A stretch of 64,000 nt of DNA from Pseudomonas viridiflava (GTDB lineage Bacteria; Pseudomonadota; Gammaproteobacteria; Pseudomonadales; Pseudomonadaceae): positions 62,001-126,000 of the forward strand of contig NZ_UTHA01000227.1 in NCBI RefSeq assembly GCF_900582195.1, in the 5' to 3' direction. Of the stretch, positions 32,616-40,863 are shown one piece after another; the stretch's first letter is position 1, and each line of letters starts with the position of its first letter. A model generated the notes under the pieces. It was not told where the DNA came from. It did no database searches and worked only from the letters and a program-made list of their open reading frames with translations. The translations under genes and the position numbers were made by a program.

Positions 32616-32867
32616 TCAGTAATCGAAACAGGTTCCCATGAAGTACTCCAAGCCTCTCGGGAAGCTCTCCTTGAGAAGAGATTCCAGCGCAGCTACTTGA
32701 TCCGTGCTCAATGATAACTCGCCGGGCTCCAGTTCACTCAGCGGCTTGGACTCTATGAGTTGTGCGACTTTTTCATTCATCTCGATACCGGTGATGTACC
32801 GCTCGAATTGCAAGGAGTTGTCCTGAACTTCATCAGGGAAAAATCCCATGATCGAAAGGTAGCGCAT
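32616..32867 (-). CDS. Small unknown protein in the bacteriocin module (possible extra immunity factor)
   Basis: 83 residues starting at ATG 32867 (MRYLSIMGFFPDEV). A TTG at 32876 is an alternative start. The protein is acidic (SKPLSELEPGELSLSTDQ) with no signal or membrane segment, a profile common in immunity proteins. I do not recognise the family with certainty. It lies 23 bp downstream of the E3-type immunity gene on the same strand, so it is the third gene of the toxin operon. It could be a second or orphan immunity gene left from another toxin, but this is inference from position, size and charge. Confidence 0.6.
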   Translation of the reverse strand: MRYLSIMGFFPDEVQDNSLQFERYITGIEMNEKVAQLIESKPLSELEPGELSLSTDQVAALESLLKESFPRGLEYFMGTCFDY

Positions 32868-32890
32868 TACTATCAATTAGCCTGTTTTCG

Positions 32891-33139
32891 CTATTCACTG
32901 TAGTCAAACGAAATTTGATAGTCGTTGGTACTCACGGTGATTTGATGTTGAAAATGCGGCTGAATAGTAGCAACCCACTTTTCTACAACGTTGAAGCTGC
33001 CATTATTGATGTTGCCCTCCACCGGAATGCCTAAGGCATTCAATACTGATTCATCATCCCCCAAATCTTTTGACGATTCTTCGCCTTGGAATTCCAGGGT
33101 TGCTGTCTCGTACCATTCCATTCTCAGTTTCAGTCCCAT
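32891..33139 (-). CDS. Colicin E3/cloacin-type immunity protein
   Basis: 82-residue acidic protein that would bind and block the E3-type rRNase encoded just upstream. It opens MGLKLRMEWYE and shows the family signature GEESSKDLGDDESVLNALGI, then NINNGSFNVVEKW, HFQHQITVST and DYQISFDYSE, closely resembling cloacin DF13 and colicin E3 immunity proteins. It starts 7 bp after the toxin stop codon, as expected for a co-expressed toxin-immunity pair. Base composition is clearly more AT-rich than the flanking core genes. Confidence 0.92.
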   Translation of the reverse strand: MGLKLRMEWYETATLEFQGEESSKDLGDDESVLNALGIPVEGNINNGSFNVVEKWVATIQPHFQHQITVSTNDYQISFDYSE

Positions 33140-33146
33140 CTCTTCC

Positions 33147-34370
33147 TCACAGATATCTTTTTTTGATACTTCTTTCTTTTATAGGCCCTTCGCGTTGCTC
33201 ACCTGTATAGGGATCGAAGGCTCCCAGGTGCGTCCCATCGCTTCGGTACATTTCTAACTCTCCATGCCTTGAATCCCATTCGTAGATTCTCTTTCCTTTG
33301 GCATCTGTCCAGCGCTTACGAAGTCCACCTCCGCCCTGGACCGGATTCTTGTCTTTACCTTTTTTCAAATCTGGAAATGCGGTGATTTGTTCTGTACTCG
33401 GCGGTTGATGGTAGCTATGACCCGCAGGTGCCAGGCCTTTGCGTATTGTGTTCAGTACAACGTATAACGGTTTTACCCCCGAACCCACCGGAAAAACCAG
33501 AATAAAATCCCGGTACTCCGGCGGATAAACCGGATTAACCAGAATCCCATCCGCCGCTTTCGTCGGCGGATAAACCCAGATGTGCGGTGCCTGCGGTGCA
33601 GCTTCCAGCGCGGGAATACCAAGGATGTCCGAGCCATCCACGGCAGGCGTCCAGATCAGTTCTACGCCTTCACCCAAGTCAGCAATGAACTGGCTGTCAC
33701 GCGACTTGAACTGCACGACATCAACCATTTCCCAATCGCGATTCTTGCCGGTGTAAAAACCGTAACCTTTCAGGCTGCCGTCGGCCTGCTGTTCGACCCT
33801 CAACCGAACTCGCGTTCGCGCCTGTTCAAGTCCACGCAGTTGCTCGTCGGTATAGAGCGCGCTGTCGCCAAGGCTCGAGGGCATGACCAGCGCCACTAGA
33901 GTCACCAATGGCGTGATCACTGCTGTGGATATAACTGTGGGCAGTGCTTTGAAAGCCGAACCCGTCAACGCAAAACTGCCGAAGCCTGCCGGGATGGCCG
34001 TTGCACCGATTTTCTTGAGAGGAACAGCGCCGTTTTCATCAGCCTCACGAGCGCCCAGCAGGATCAGATCGCCGTAATCCTTCAGGCTGTCGGTCGGCAC
34101 CATTCCCGAAGGACTCGAGTAATCGATAATCGCATCCGGCAATTTGCAGGATTTTGCAAATACACAACCGGCACGCACGGGCTCGGCTTTTTTGACCGCA
34201 ACTTCACGGCTGCGCTCGAAAGCATCCTGTCGGGCCAGCATGGCGTCGTAAGCGTTTTGTCTGGCGTCGCGCTCGGCCAGTTCAGTGGCCGTCATGTAGC
34301 GGTAGGTGACGTGATGCCCGTCGCCTTGCGGTGGGTTTTGAACCCGGGGAATGTCCTTGTTGCCAGCCAC
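33147..34370 (-). CDS. Pyocin_S-domain toxin with colicin E3-type 16S rRNase domain
   Basis: 407-residue predicted toxin. Residues 1-100 carry a charged N terminus and a Cys pair (GCVFAKSC). Residues about 110-320 match the Pyocin_S domain (SLGDSALYTDEQLRGLEQ; later YPPEYRDFILVFPVGSG and PLYVVLN). The last 85 residues are an E3-type cytotoxic RNase (NPVQGGGGLRKRWTDAKG, IYEWDSRHGELE, then SIKKRYL). Catalytic-type residues are kept at about D366, H369, E373 and R400, so cleavage of 16S rRNA at the decoding site is expected. No TonB box, receptor-binding domain or signal peptide is seen, unlike secreted S-pyocins. Start is GTG 34370 with AAAGGAC upstream. Confidence 0.9.
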   Translation of the reverse strand: MAGNKDIPRVQNPPQGDGHHVTYRYMTATELAERDARQNAYDAMLARQDAFERSREVAVKKAEPVRAGCVFAKSCKLPDAIIDYSSPSGMVPTDSLKDYGDLILLGAREADENGAVPLKKIGATAIPAGFGSFALTGSAFKALPTVISTAVITPLVTLVALVMPSSLGDSALYTDEQLRGLEQARTRVRLRVEQQADGSLKGYGFYTGKNRDWEMVDVVQFKSRDSQFIADLGEGVELIWTPAVDGSDILGIPALEAAPQAPHIWVYPPTKAADGILVNPVYPPEYRDFILVFPVGSGVKPLYVVLNTIRKGLAPAGHSYHQPPSTEQITAFPDLKKGKDKNPVQGGGGLRKRWTDAKGKRIYEWDSRHGELEMYRSDGTHLGAFDPYTGEQREGPIKERSIKKRYL

Positions 34371-34390
34371 TGATCGTCCTTTCGTTCATC

Positions 34391-34424
34391 CGTTGCGCAG
34401 CCCTTCGCAAAGGGCTGCGCAACG
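34391..34424. promoter_or_regulatory. Perfect 15-bp inverted repeat just upstream of the rRNase toxin
   Basis: CGTTGCGCAGCCCTT and AAGGGCTGCGCAACG flank a 4-base loop. It ends 20 bp before the GTG start of the toxin and lies downstream of the zeta-toxin gene on the same strand. It has no T-run, so it could be a leader structure, an operator or a weak terminator. Confidence 0.6.
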
Positions 34425-34560
34425 TTAACGAAGCAGGAAAATGGTGGCTGTAGGACTCGTCTCTAAAGACGTGGGGATTGTTCGACGGATGCTGATTTGT
34501 AGATAAGCTGTTGTTCGAGACTCAGAGGACTGAGCCCGCAGGAAATATTTGTTCAGCGCA

Positions 34561-35301
34561 CTACAGTAATTTGTCGAGCACGAACTCTTTGAACCAAGGT
34601 GGCTGAGTATCTGATTTGATCTCAATCAGCTCGCCATCGGTGATCTCCGCAATCTGCGTGAGGCCTTCGCTACCTTCATCCGAGTTGTCGAAAATGTAGG
34701 CTCTGTTGGAGGTCAGGATGGCATCAGACAGAAGCTCCAAAGATCTCCAGTACCGCGCCTCTATCTTTTCAGGAGGAACGCTGTGCCCGCCTTGTGTAAC
34801 ACGATACGCAACCCTGGCAATGTTGATCTGAGGATCGGCGGTAGCGACGTAGTAAACATAAACCCGGTAACCGGAAGCATGAGCTTCGGCGAGCAGTTTG
34901 ACCTTGTCAGAGGACGACATGACAGTTTCAAACGTAAAGCTGATTCGCTCTTTGATCAAAGATCTGCGTATGAAATCGGAAAGGGCTGATGCGACGTATG
35001 AGTCGATTACAGTATTTGCGAAGCTAAGCCGTTCACCGTCGATTGTCAGGGAATTCAGCTTTGCCAATGAGTGAGGGGATTTCTTGAGTAGAGCGTGCTC
35101 ACGAAAGAATTCAAAGATGTCTTCTTTGTGAGCTTCGATGCGATAGGAGGTGAAATCAAAATACCCTGTATCTTTGATTGAGCGTTCTATGTCATCAGGA
35201 TTTATGTAATTTCCCAGCAAATGCGCTGGAACCAGTCGATTGAAGGTGCTTTTTCCTGACCCGTTCGGGCCTGCGAATATCCGTATTCTCGGTGTGCTCA
35301 A
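34561..35301 (-). CDS. Zeta-toxin-family kinase-like protein
   Basis: 246-residue P-loop protein. Walker A is GPNGSGKST (11-19), followed by the NPDDIERS and SFTFETVMSS stretches typical of zeta-toxin/UDP-GlcNAc kinase-like proteins, and an Arg-containing lid region (RVAYRVTQGGHSVPPEKI). Members of the family phosphorylate UDP-N-acetylglucosamine or other targets and block wall synthesis, but substrate cannot be read here. It overlaps the upstream 89-residue gene by 4 bases in the manner of an antitoxin-toxin pair. AT-richer than its neighbours. Confidence 0.85.
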   Translation of the reverse strand: MSTPRIRIFAGPNGSGKSTFNRLVPAHLLGNYINPDDIERSIKDTGYFDFTSYRIEAHKEDIFEFFREHALLKKSPHSLAKLNSLTIDGERLSFANTVIDSYVASALSDFIRRSLIKERISFTFETVMSSSDKVKLLAEAHASGYRVYVYYVATADPQINIARVAYRVTQGGHSVPPEKIEARYWRSLELLSDAILTSNRAYIFDNSDEGSEGLTQIAEITDGELIEIKSDTQPPWFKEFVLDKLL

Positions 35302-35567
35302 GAAATAACCTGTTTCGAGGATTTATTGATGTGCAGGCGAGTGCCGCTTTTCAGATTTCCGTAGGTGCCTATTGTGCGCAAAGCAACAGAACTCTTCTCT
35401 GTCACTTCAAATAGCTGACCATCTTTAGCAACGAGCACTGCAGCACCATTGGCGAGCGCCATTCTGTAGGCGTTGCTGAATGCCTTCAGAGCGATGTCCG
35501 GAATCCGAGACTCCTGTATGGAAATCTGATCGTCCGTCATTGGGCGTTTTTCTGCTTTACGTGACAT
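35298..35567 (-). CDS. Small partner of the zeta-like toxin (putative antitoxin)
   Basis: 89 residues from ATG 35567 (MSRKAEKRPMTDDQIS), with TGGAG 9 bases upstream. The N-terminal half is helical and charged; the C-terminal half is a short beta domain (GAAVLVAKDGQLFEVTEKSS). No DNA-binding motif is obvious. The stop overlaps the zeta-like gene start by 4 bases. Antitoxin function is inferred from coupling and size only. Confidence 0.65.
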   Translation of the reverse strand: MSRKAEKRPMTDDQISIQESRIPDIALKAFSNAYRMALANGAAVLVAKDGQLFEVTEKSSVALRTIGTYGNLKSGTRLHINKSSKQVIS

Positions 35568-35689
35568 GGATGACTCCAGAATCGGTGCTGAGAAGGTGCG
35601 GCTGTCGACCAAAGATATAGCACACTTGCGAGGTTCAGAGCCAAGCCCCTCTGGATAGAAGGGCCTCGACTTTTGTAGAAAAATGCGTC

Positions 35690-36877
35690 TCAAGCGTTTT
35701 TCAGAGTATTCCGGCGACTCGCCGCCGCCGTCACCGCATAACCTATCAACGCCGCCAGAATCGACCCGGTCAAAATGCCCATGCGGTCCATGCCTGCGTA
35801 ATCGCTCACACCCGGCTCAAACGCCAGCGAGCCGACAAACAGGCTCATGGTGAAACCGATGCCGCAGAGGATTGCCACGCCCAGCACCTGGCCCCAGTTG
35901 GCGCCTTGGGGCAGGGTGGCGATGCCGATCTTCACGGCCAGCCAGGTCAGGCCGAATACACCGACGGTCTTGCCCAGCAGCAGGCCTACCGCAATGCCCA
36001 TTGGCACGTGGTGGGTGAAGCTTTCAACGGTCACGCCGCTCAGCGACAACCCGGCGTTGGCGAAGGCAAACAGCGGCAGGATGCCGTAGGCCACCCACGG
36101 GTGAAGCGCATGTTCGAGGGTCAGCAGTGGCGACGGCTCGGCGTTTTTCGTGCGCAATGGAATGCAGAAGGCCAGGGTTACGCCCGCCAGCGTGGCGTGG
36201 ACACCGCTCTTGAGGACGCAGACCCAGAGGATCAAACCGATGATCATGTACGGCCCGAGTTTGACCACCCCGAGCCGGTTCATCGCCACCAGCGCTGCGA
36301 TGCACGCTGCCGCCAGACCCAGCGACAGGGTCGACAGTTCGCCAGAGTAGAAGATCGCGATGATCACGATGGCGCCGAGGTCATCGATGATCGCCAGGGT
36401 CATCAGGAACAGTTTCAGCGATACCGGTACGCGCTTGCCGAGCAGGGCCAGCACGCCGAGGGCGAAGGCAATGTCGGTGGCGGTCGGAATCGCCCAGCCG
36501 TCGAGGGCTGCCGGGTTGTCGCGGTTGAGGAACCAGTAGATCAGTGCCGGCACCAGCATGCCGCCGATCGCGGCTGCACCGGGCAGGACGATCTGTGACG
36601 GCTTGGACAACTGGCCGTCGAGGACTTCGCGCTTCACTTCCAGGCCGATGAGCAGGAAGAACATCGCCATCAGGCCGTCGTTGATCCACAGCAGCAGAGG
36701 TTTAGCGATTTTCAACGCACCGATCTGCGCCACCACCGGAGTGTCGAGCAGGCCGGTGTACAGCCACGACAGCGGCGAATTGTTGATAATCAAAGCCAGG
36801 ATGGCCGCGGCGATCAATAACAGACCGCTGGCAGCTTCCAACTGAAAGAAACGCGTGAAAGTGCTACGCAGAGGCAA
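35690..36877 (-). CDS. nhaA: Na+/H+ antiporter NhaA
   Basis: 395-residue inner-membrane antiporter that expels Na+ in exchange for protons. The paired aspartates of the ion site are seen in ALAIIDDLGAIVIIAIFY-type context (LAIIDDLGAI, near residue 165) and the unwound-helix motif in AIPTATDIAFALGVL (near 130). The N-terminal helix, dimer beta-hairpin region and twelve hydrophobic segments fit the family. Full length. It lies just right of the accessory island, which ends about 120 bp away. Confidence 0.95.
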   Translation of the reverse strand: MPLRSTFTRFFQLEAASGLLLIAAAILALIINNSPLSWLYTGLLDTPVVAQIGALKIAKPLLLWINDGLMAMFFLLIGLEVKREVLDGQLSKPSQIVLPGAAAIGGMLVPALIYWFLNRDNPAALDGWAIPTATDIAFALGVLALLGKRVPVSLKLFLMTLAIIDDLGAIVIIAIFYSGELSTLSLGLAAACIAALVAMNRLGVVKLGPYMIIGLILWVCVLKSGVHATLAGVTLAFCIPLRTKNAEPSPLLTLEHALHPWVAYGILPLFAFANAGLSLSGVTVESFTHHVPMGIAVGLLLGKTVGVFGLTWLAVKIGIATLPQGANWGQVLGVAILCGIGFTMSLFVGSLAFEPGVSDYAGMDRMGILTGSILAALIGYAVTAAASRRNTLKNA

Positions 36878-37127
36878 GGTTGCTCTCCATCGATAAAGTC
36901 AAAAGGTGGAACACCCTAACCCGTACTGTTAGTTGTTAAAACAAAAGTTATATTCTTTTTTGTTATATGTCGTTACAACGTGTCTAGCCCAAGCCACGCT
37001 GAGCCTAGCAGTTGTCTGACATATTGAGACTCAGCTGTATCTGTGCGCGCTATAGGATTTTTCCTAAGCTGATGGGTGAGCCTTTCGAACAGCTTCATCT
37101 CCTGCCGATTCAACGAGAACCATCACC
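36878..37127. promoter_or_regulatory. AT-rich divergent promoter region of nhaA and the cysteine-desulfhydrase-like gene
   Basis: Between 36938 and 36985 the sequence is very AT-rich and carries GTTATAT twice as direct repeats 8-9 bases apart, within TTGTTAAAACAAAAGTTATA and TTTGTTATATGTCGTTACAA. Such patches resemble activator sites in front of sulfur genes, but no consensus is strong enough to name the regulator. Confidence 0.35.
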
Positions 37128-38222
37128 ATGAGCGACAACCGACAGTGGGCCCGCGAAGCCATCCGCATCATCGAGGCGGATTTTCAGCGCAGCGCCGACA
37201 CCCACCTGATCCCTTTGCCGCTGCCAGGTTTTGCGGGCATCGAGTTGTACTTCAAGGATGAGTCCAGCCATCCGACCGGCAGCCTCAAACATCGTCTGGC
37301 TCGTTCGCTGTTTCTCTATGCATTGTGTAACGGCTGGCTCAAGCCCGGCGCACCGGTGATCGAGGCGTCCAGTGGGTCGACGGCGATTTCCGAAGCGTAT
37401 TTCGCGCGGATGCTGGGCTTGCCATTCATTGCAGTGATGCCGGGGACCACATCCAAAGAGAAGATCGCGCAGATCGCGTTCTACGGTGGCCAGAGCCATT
37501 TGGTGAAAGATCCGACGCAGATCTACGCCGAATCCGAACGCCTGGCCCGCGAACATGGCGGCCACTTCATCGACCAGTTCACCTACGCTGAACGCGCGAC
37601 CGACTGGCGCGCGAACAACAACATTGCCGAATCGATCTTCCAGCAGATGCGCTACGAGAAACACCCGGAACCGAGCTGGCTGATTTCCAGCCCCGGCACC
37701 GGCGGCACCACCGCGACGCTCGGTCGTTACGTGCGCTATCGCCAGCATTGCACCCGCGTGTTGTGCGCCGATGCCGAGCGTTCGGTGTTTTTCGATTACT
37801 ACCAGACCGGCGATGCGAGTTTGCGCCTGGACTGCGGTTCGCGCATTGAGGGCATTGGCCGGCCGCGCGTTGAAGCGTCGTTTCTGCCCAAGGTGATCGA
37901 TGCGATGGTCAAGGTGCCGGACGCCTTGTCGCTGGCGGCCATGCATTATCTGGCGCAGCGTCTGGGGCGGCATGTCGGCGGGTCGAGCGGGACCAATCTG
38001 ATCGGCGCCTTGATGGCGGCGCAGCGGATGAAAGCGGCGGGGGAGTCTGGGTCGATCGTGGCGATCCTGTGCGATGGTGGCGAGCGGTATGCCGACACGT
38101 ATTACGATCAGGATTGGCTGAAGGCGCAGGGGTATGAGTTGAGTGGGTTGATCGAAGCGGTGGCGGCGAGTGCCGACCGTGGGGAGCCGCTGCCTGGGTC
38201 AGTCCTGCGCGCCAATATCTAA
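37128..38222 (+). CDS. PLP-dependent cysteine synthase-family enzyme (Cds1-like cysteine desulfhydrase)
   Basis: 364-residue fold-type II PLP enzyme. PLP Lys in HPTGSLKHRLA (K54), phosphate-binding loop SPGTGGTTATLGRY, substrate loop EASSGSTAISEAYF, and the stretch GSRIEGIGRPRVEASF. The last is typical of the group that includes M. tuberculosis Cds1, which degrades L-cysteine to pyruvate, sulfide and ammonia, rather than of CysK/CysM, which lack it. It stands alone, with a REPIN downstream. Confidence 0.85.
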   Translation: MSDNRQWAREAIRIIEADFQRSADTHLIPLPLPGFAGIELYFKDESSHPTGSLKHRLARSLFLYALCNGWLKPGAPVIEASSGSTAISEAYFARMLGLPFIAVMPGTTSKEKIAQIAFYGGQSHLVKDPTQIYAESERLAREHGGHFIDQFTYAERATDWRANNNIAESIFQQMRYEKHPEPSWLISSPGTGGTTATLGRYVRYRQHCTRVLCADAERSVFFDYYQTGDASLRLDCGSRIEGIGRPRVEASFLPKVIDAMVKVPDALSLAAMHYLAQRLGRHVGGSSGTNLIGALMAAQRMKAAGESGSIVAILCDGGERYADTYYDQDWLKAQGYELSGLIEAVAASADRGEPLPGSVLRANI

Positions 38223-38242
38223 AGGCAAACGCAGAAACCAAT

Positions 38243-38330
38243 GTGGGAGCGAGCTTGCTCGCGAAGGCAGTGTGTCAGGCAACGTGGTTGTTGAATGACA
38301 CTCCGCTTTCGCGAGCAAGCTCGCTCCCAC
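38243..38330. repeat. REP pair in inverted orientation (REPIN)
   Basis: GTGGGAGCGAGCTTGCTCGCGAA at 38243-38265 faces TTCGCGAGCAAGCTCGCTCC (to 38330). It lies between convergent gene ends and may act as a terminator. Confidence 0.9.
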
Positions 38331-38360
38331 AGGGTTTTGTGTCGGGTCAGCTAATGCTGA

Positions 38361-39974
38361 TCAGGCTTCGAGGCCTAGAATGTCCCGCGCCACGGCTTCA
38401 GCAATGCGAATCCCGTCAACACCCGCCGACAGAATCCCGCCCGCATAACCCGCGCCTTCACCGGCCGGGAACAAGCCCTTCACGTTCATGCTCTGCAGCG
38501 ATTCATTACGGGTAATCCGCAGCGGTGACGAAGTGCGCGTCTCGATCCCGGTCAACACTGCATCGTGCAGCGAGTAACCGCGAATCTGCTTCTCGAACGC
38601 CGGCAGCGCTTCGCGAATTGCCTCGATGGCAAAATCCGGCAGCGCCAAGGCCAGATCGCCCAGCGCTACACCCGGTTTGTACGAAGGCTCGACTTCGCCC
38701 AGTTCGGTCGAAGGAATGTCGTTGATGAAGTCGCCAACCAGTTGCGCCGGTGCCTTGTAATCGCTGCCACCGAGAATGAACGCGTGGGATTCCAGACGCT
38801 CCTGCAACTCGATCCCGGCCAGCGGGCCGCCCGGATAATCGACTTCCGGGGTGATGCCGACAACGATGCCGGAGTTGGCGTTGCGCTCGTTACGCGAGTA
38901 CTGGCTCATGCCGTTGGTGACCACGCGGTTCGGCTCGGACGTCGCCGCGACCACGGTGCCGCCCGGGCACATGCAGAAGCTGTAGACCGAGCGGCCGTTC
39001 TTGGCGTGGTGCACCAGTTTGTAGTCGGCAGCGCCGAGTTTCGGGTGGCCGGCGTATTTGCCCAGACGCGCGCGGTCGATCAGCGATTGCGGGTGTTCGA
39101 TGCGGAAACCTACCGAAAACGGCTTGGCTTCCATGAACACGCCACGGCTGTGGAGCATGCGGAAAGTGTCGCGGGCGCTGTGGCCGAGGGCCAGAACCAC
39201 GTGTTTCGAATGCAGGGTTTCGCCGCTGGCCAGTTGTACGCCGACCAGTTGGCCGTCTTCGATCAGCACGTCGGTGACGCGCTCCTGGAAGCGCACTTCG
39301 CCGCCCAGTTCGCGGATCTGCTCGCGCATGTTTTCCACCATGCCGGTCAGACGGAACGTACCGATGTGCGGTTTGCTGACGTAGAGGATTTCTTCCGGCG
39401 CGCCGGCCTTGACGAACTCGTGCAGGACTTTACGGCCAAGGAATTTCGGATCCTTGATCTGGCTGTACAGCTTGCCGTCGGAGAACGTCCCCGCACCACC
39501 TTCGCCGAACTGTACGTTGGATTCCGGGTTGAGCACGCTTTTACGCCACAGGCCCCAGGTGTCTTTGGTGCGCTGGCGGACTTCGGTGCCACGTTCGAGG
39601 ACGATCGGCTTGAAGCCCATTTGCGCCAGCAGCAGGCCGGCGAAGATCCCGCACGGGCCGAAACCGACAACGATCGGACGCTGGCTCAGGTCGCTCGGCG
39701 CCTGACCGACGAATTTGTAGCTGACATCCGGTGCCACGTTGACGTTACGGTCGTCGGCGAACTTGCCCAACACTTTGGCCTCGTCGCGCACTTGGAGGTC
39801 GATGGTGTAGATGAAGCACAGTTCGGAGGACTTTTTGCGCGCGTCGTAGCTGCGCTTGAACAAGGTGAAATCGAGCAGATCATCGCTGGCGATGCCCAGA
39901 CGCTGCACGATGGCAGCACGCAGGTCTTCTTCGGGATGGTCGATTGGCAGCTTGAGTTCAGTGATTCGTAACAT
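38361..39974 (-). CDS. NAD(P)/FAD-dependent oxidoreductase (COG2509-type)
   Basis: 537-residue flavoprotein. A small N-terminal domain (residues 1-95, MLRITELKLPIDHPEEDL) precedes the dinucleotide-binding site VVGFGPCGIFAGLLLAQMG (near 105) and the GEGGAGTFSDGKLYSQI motif. A second FAD motif near the C terminus reads GLFPAGEGAGYAGGILSAG. The family is widespread and often annotated as a generic FAD dehydrogenase; its substrate is unknown. The start is ATG 39974; upstream in-frame codons lack an RBS. Single gene with a REPIN downstream. Confidence 0.88.
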   Translation of the reverse strand: MLRITELKLPIDHPEEDLRAAIVQRLGIASDDLLDFTLFKRSYDARKKSSELCFIYTIDLQVRDEAKVLGKFADDRNVNVAPDVSYKFVGQAPSDLSQRPIVVGFGPCGIFAGLLLAQMGFKPIVLERGTEVRQRTKDTWGLWRKSVLNPESNVQFGEGGAGTFSDGKLYSQIKDPKFLGRKVLHEFVKAGAPEEILYVSKPHIGTFRLTGMVENMREQIRELGGEVRFQERVTDVLIEDGQLVGVQLASGETLHSKHVVLALGHSARDTFRMLHSRGVFMEAKPFSVGFRIEHPQSLIDRARLGKYAGHPKLGAADYKLVHHAKNGRSVYSFCMCPGGTVVAATSEPNRVVTNGMSQYSRNERNANSGIVVGITPEVDYPGGPLAGIELQERLESHAFILGGSDYKAPAQLVGDFINDIPSTELGEVEPSYKPGVALGDLALALPDFAIEAIREALPAFEKQIRGYSLHDAVLTGIETRTSSPLRITRNESLQSMNVKGLFPAGEGAGYAGGILSAGVDGIRIAEAVARDILGLEA

Positions 39975-40071
39975 GGCGAGGATCCGGGTTCGCGGGGCGC
40001 ACAACTGCGCCAGGGCGTTTGAAGGCCGCGATTATAAGCCGCAAAGACCAGATCCGGTGAGGCTAAAACGC

Positions 40072-40725
40072 TCAGTCGTTGCGCGATCCGCCGAAATACC
40101 CGCAACCGCGCTGCACCTGGCCGTCGATGCGCAACTCGGCGCTCATGTGCTGCACGCTACCGGTGCTGCTGTCGACGCAGCGCTGCGGCGCGACCCACAA
40201 TTCGATGCGCTGGTTGTTGACTTCGCTGCTTAGATTGAAACGGCCATCGCCCAATTGATCTTCAATATACGGCACGGCAAGTGGCGGCTGACCTTCGCGG
40301 TCGATGACCATGCCTTTGCCGCTGACTTTGACATTCCACTCCGGGCCATGGCCGGCGGCGCGCAGGATCAGCAGTTTGAAATTCGGATCGTCACAGGCGG
40401 CGCCCGAGCGTTCGACGCGATACAGCTGAGTCAGGTCGAGTCGATCGCCGGCGACTTTGCCGCGCACATCGGCGAACAGTTTGCCTTGCTCATCGGCGAG
40501 GGTGGCCGCTTCCTGCAAAATGCTTGTGCCGCCGATGTCATTGACCACCAGTTGGCGCTGCTCCTGGCACGGCTGAAACACCAGTTTGCCGTCAGCAGCG
40601 GTCAGTTGCCCCTGCATCCGCGTCTGCCCGACGTGCGAGGCACTTTCTCGCTGGCCATCGAACAATTGGCAAGCGGCGAACAACGGCAACAGGGCAACAA
40701 CGACCAACGAACGGGCAACACGCAT
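40072..40725 (-). CDS. COG3650-type envelope lipoprotein
   Basis: 217-residue predicted lipoprotein with lipobox FAAC (C19) and RBS GGAG before ATG 40725. The mature part has a N-terminal beta domain (QGQLTAADGKLVFQPCQEQR) and a second domain ending in a Cys/Gly-rich tail (VQRGCGYFGGSRND). Cysteines (FQPC, AACDD, RCVD, GCGY) suggest disulphides in the periplasm. Function unknown. It is divergent from a small secreted protein gene. Confidence 0.75.
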   Translation of the reverse strand: MRVARSLVVVALLPLFAACQLFDGQRESASHVGQTRMQGQLTAADGKLVFQPCQEQRQLVVNDIGGTSILQEAATLADEQGKLFADVRGKVAGDRLDLTQLYRVERSGAACDDPNFKLLILRAAGHGPEWNVKVSGKGMVIDREGQPPLAVPYIEDQLGDGRFNLSSEVNNQRIELWVAPQRCVDSSTGSVQHMSAELRIDGQVQRGCGYFGGSRND

Positions 40726-40863
40726 TTTCGGCTCTCCAGACAAGTGTCGCCACGTTACTGAGGCTGACTGCCGATCACAAGGTTTGTCTGGCCACCATTG
40801 AGTTGGGCATTCGGTCGCCGCATAGTCTTGCGCTTGTCTGGTTGATGGATCGAGGTGCACTCA

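Noticed and set aside
33147..34370. A P-box (PrtN-type) promoter for the pyocin-like toxin
   Set aside because: No convincing ATTGnnGTnn-type match was found in the 190 bp upstream, so SOS/PrtN control is not supported.
32616..35567. The island as a prophage or integrative element
   Set aside because: No integrase, transposase, tRNA gene or direct-repeat att sites were seen at its edges.
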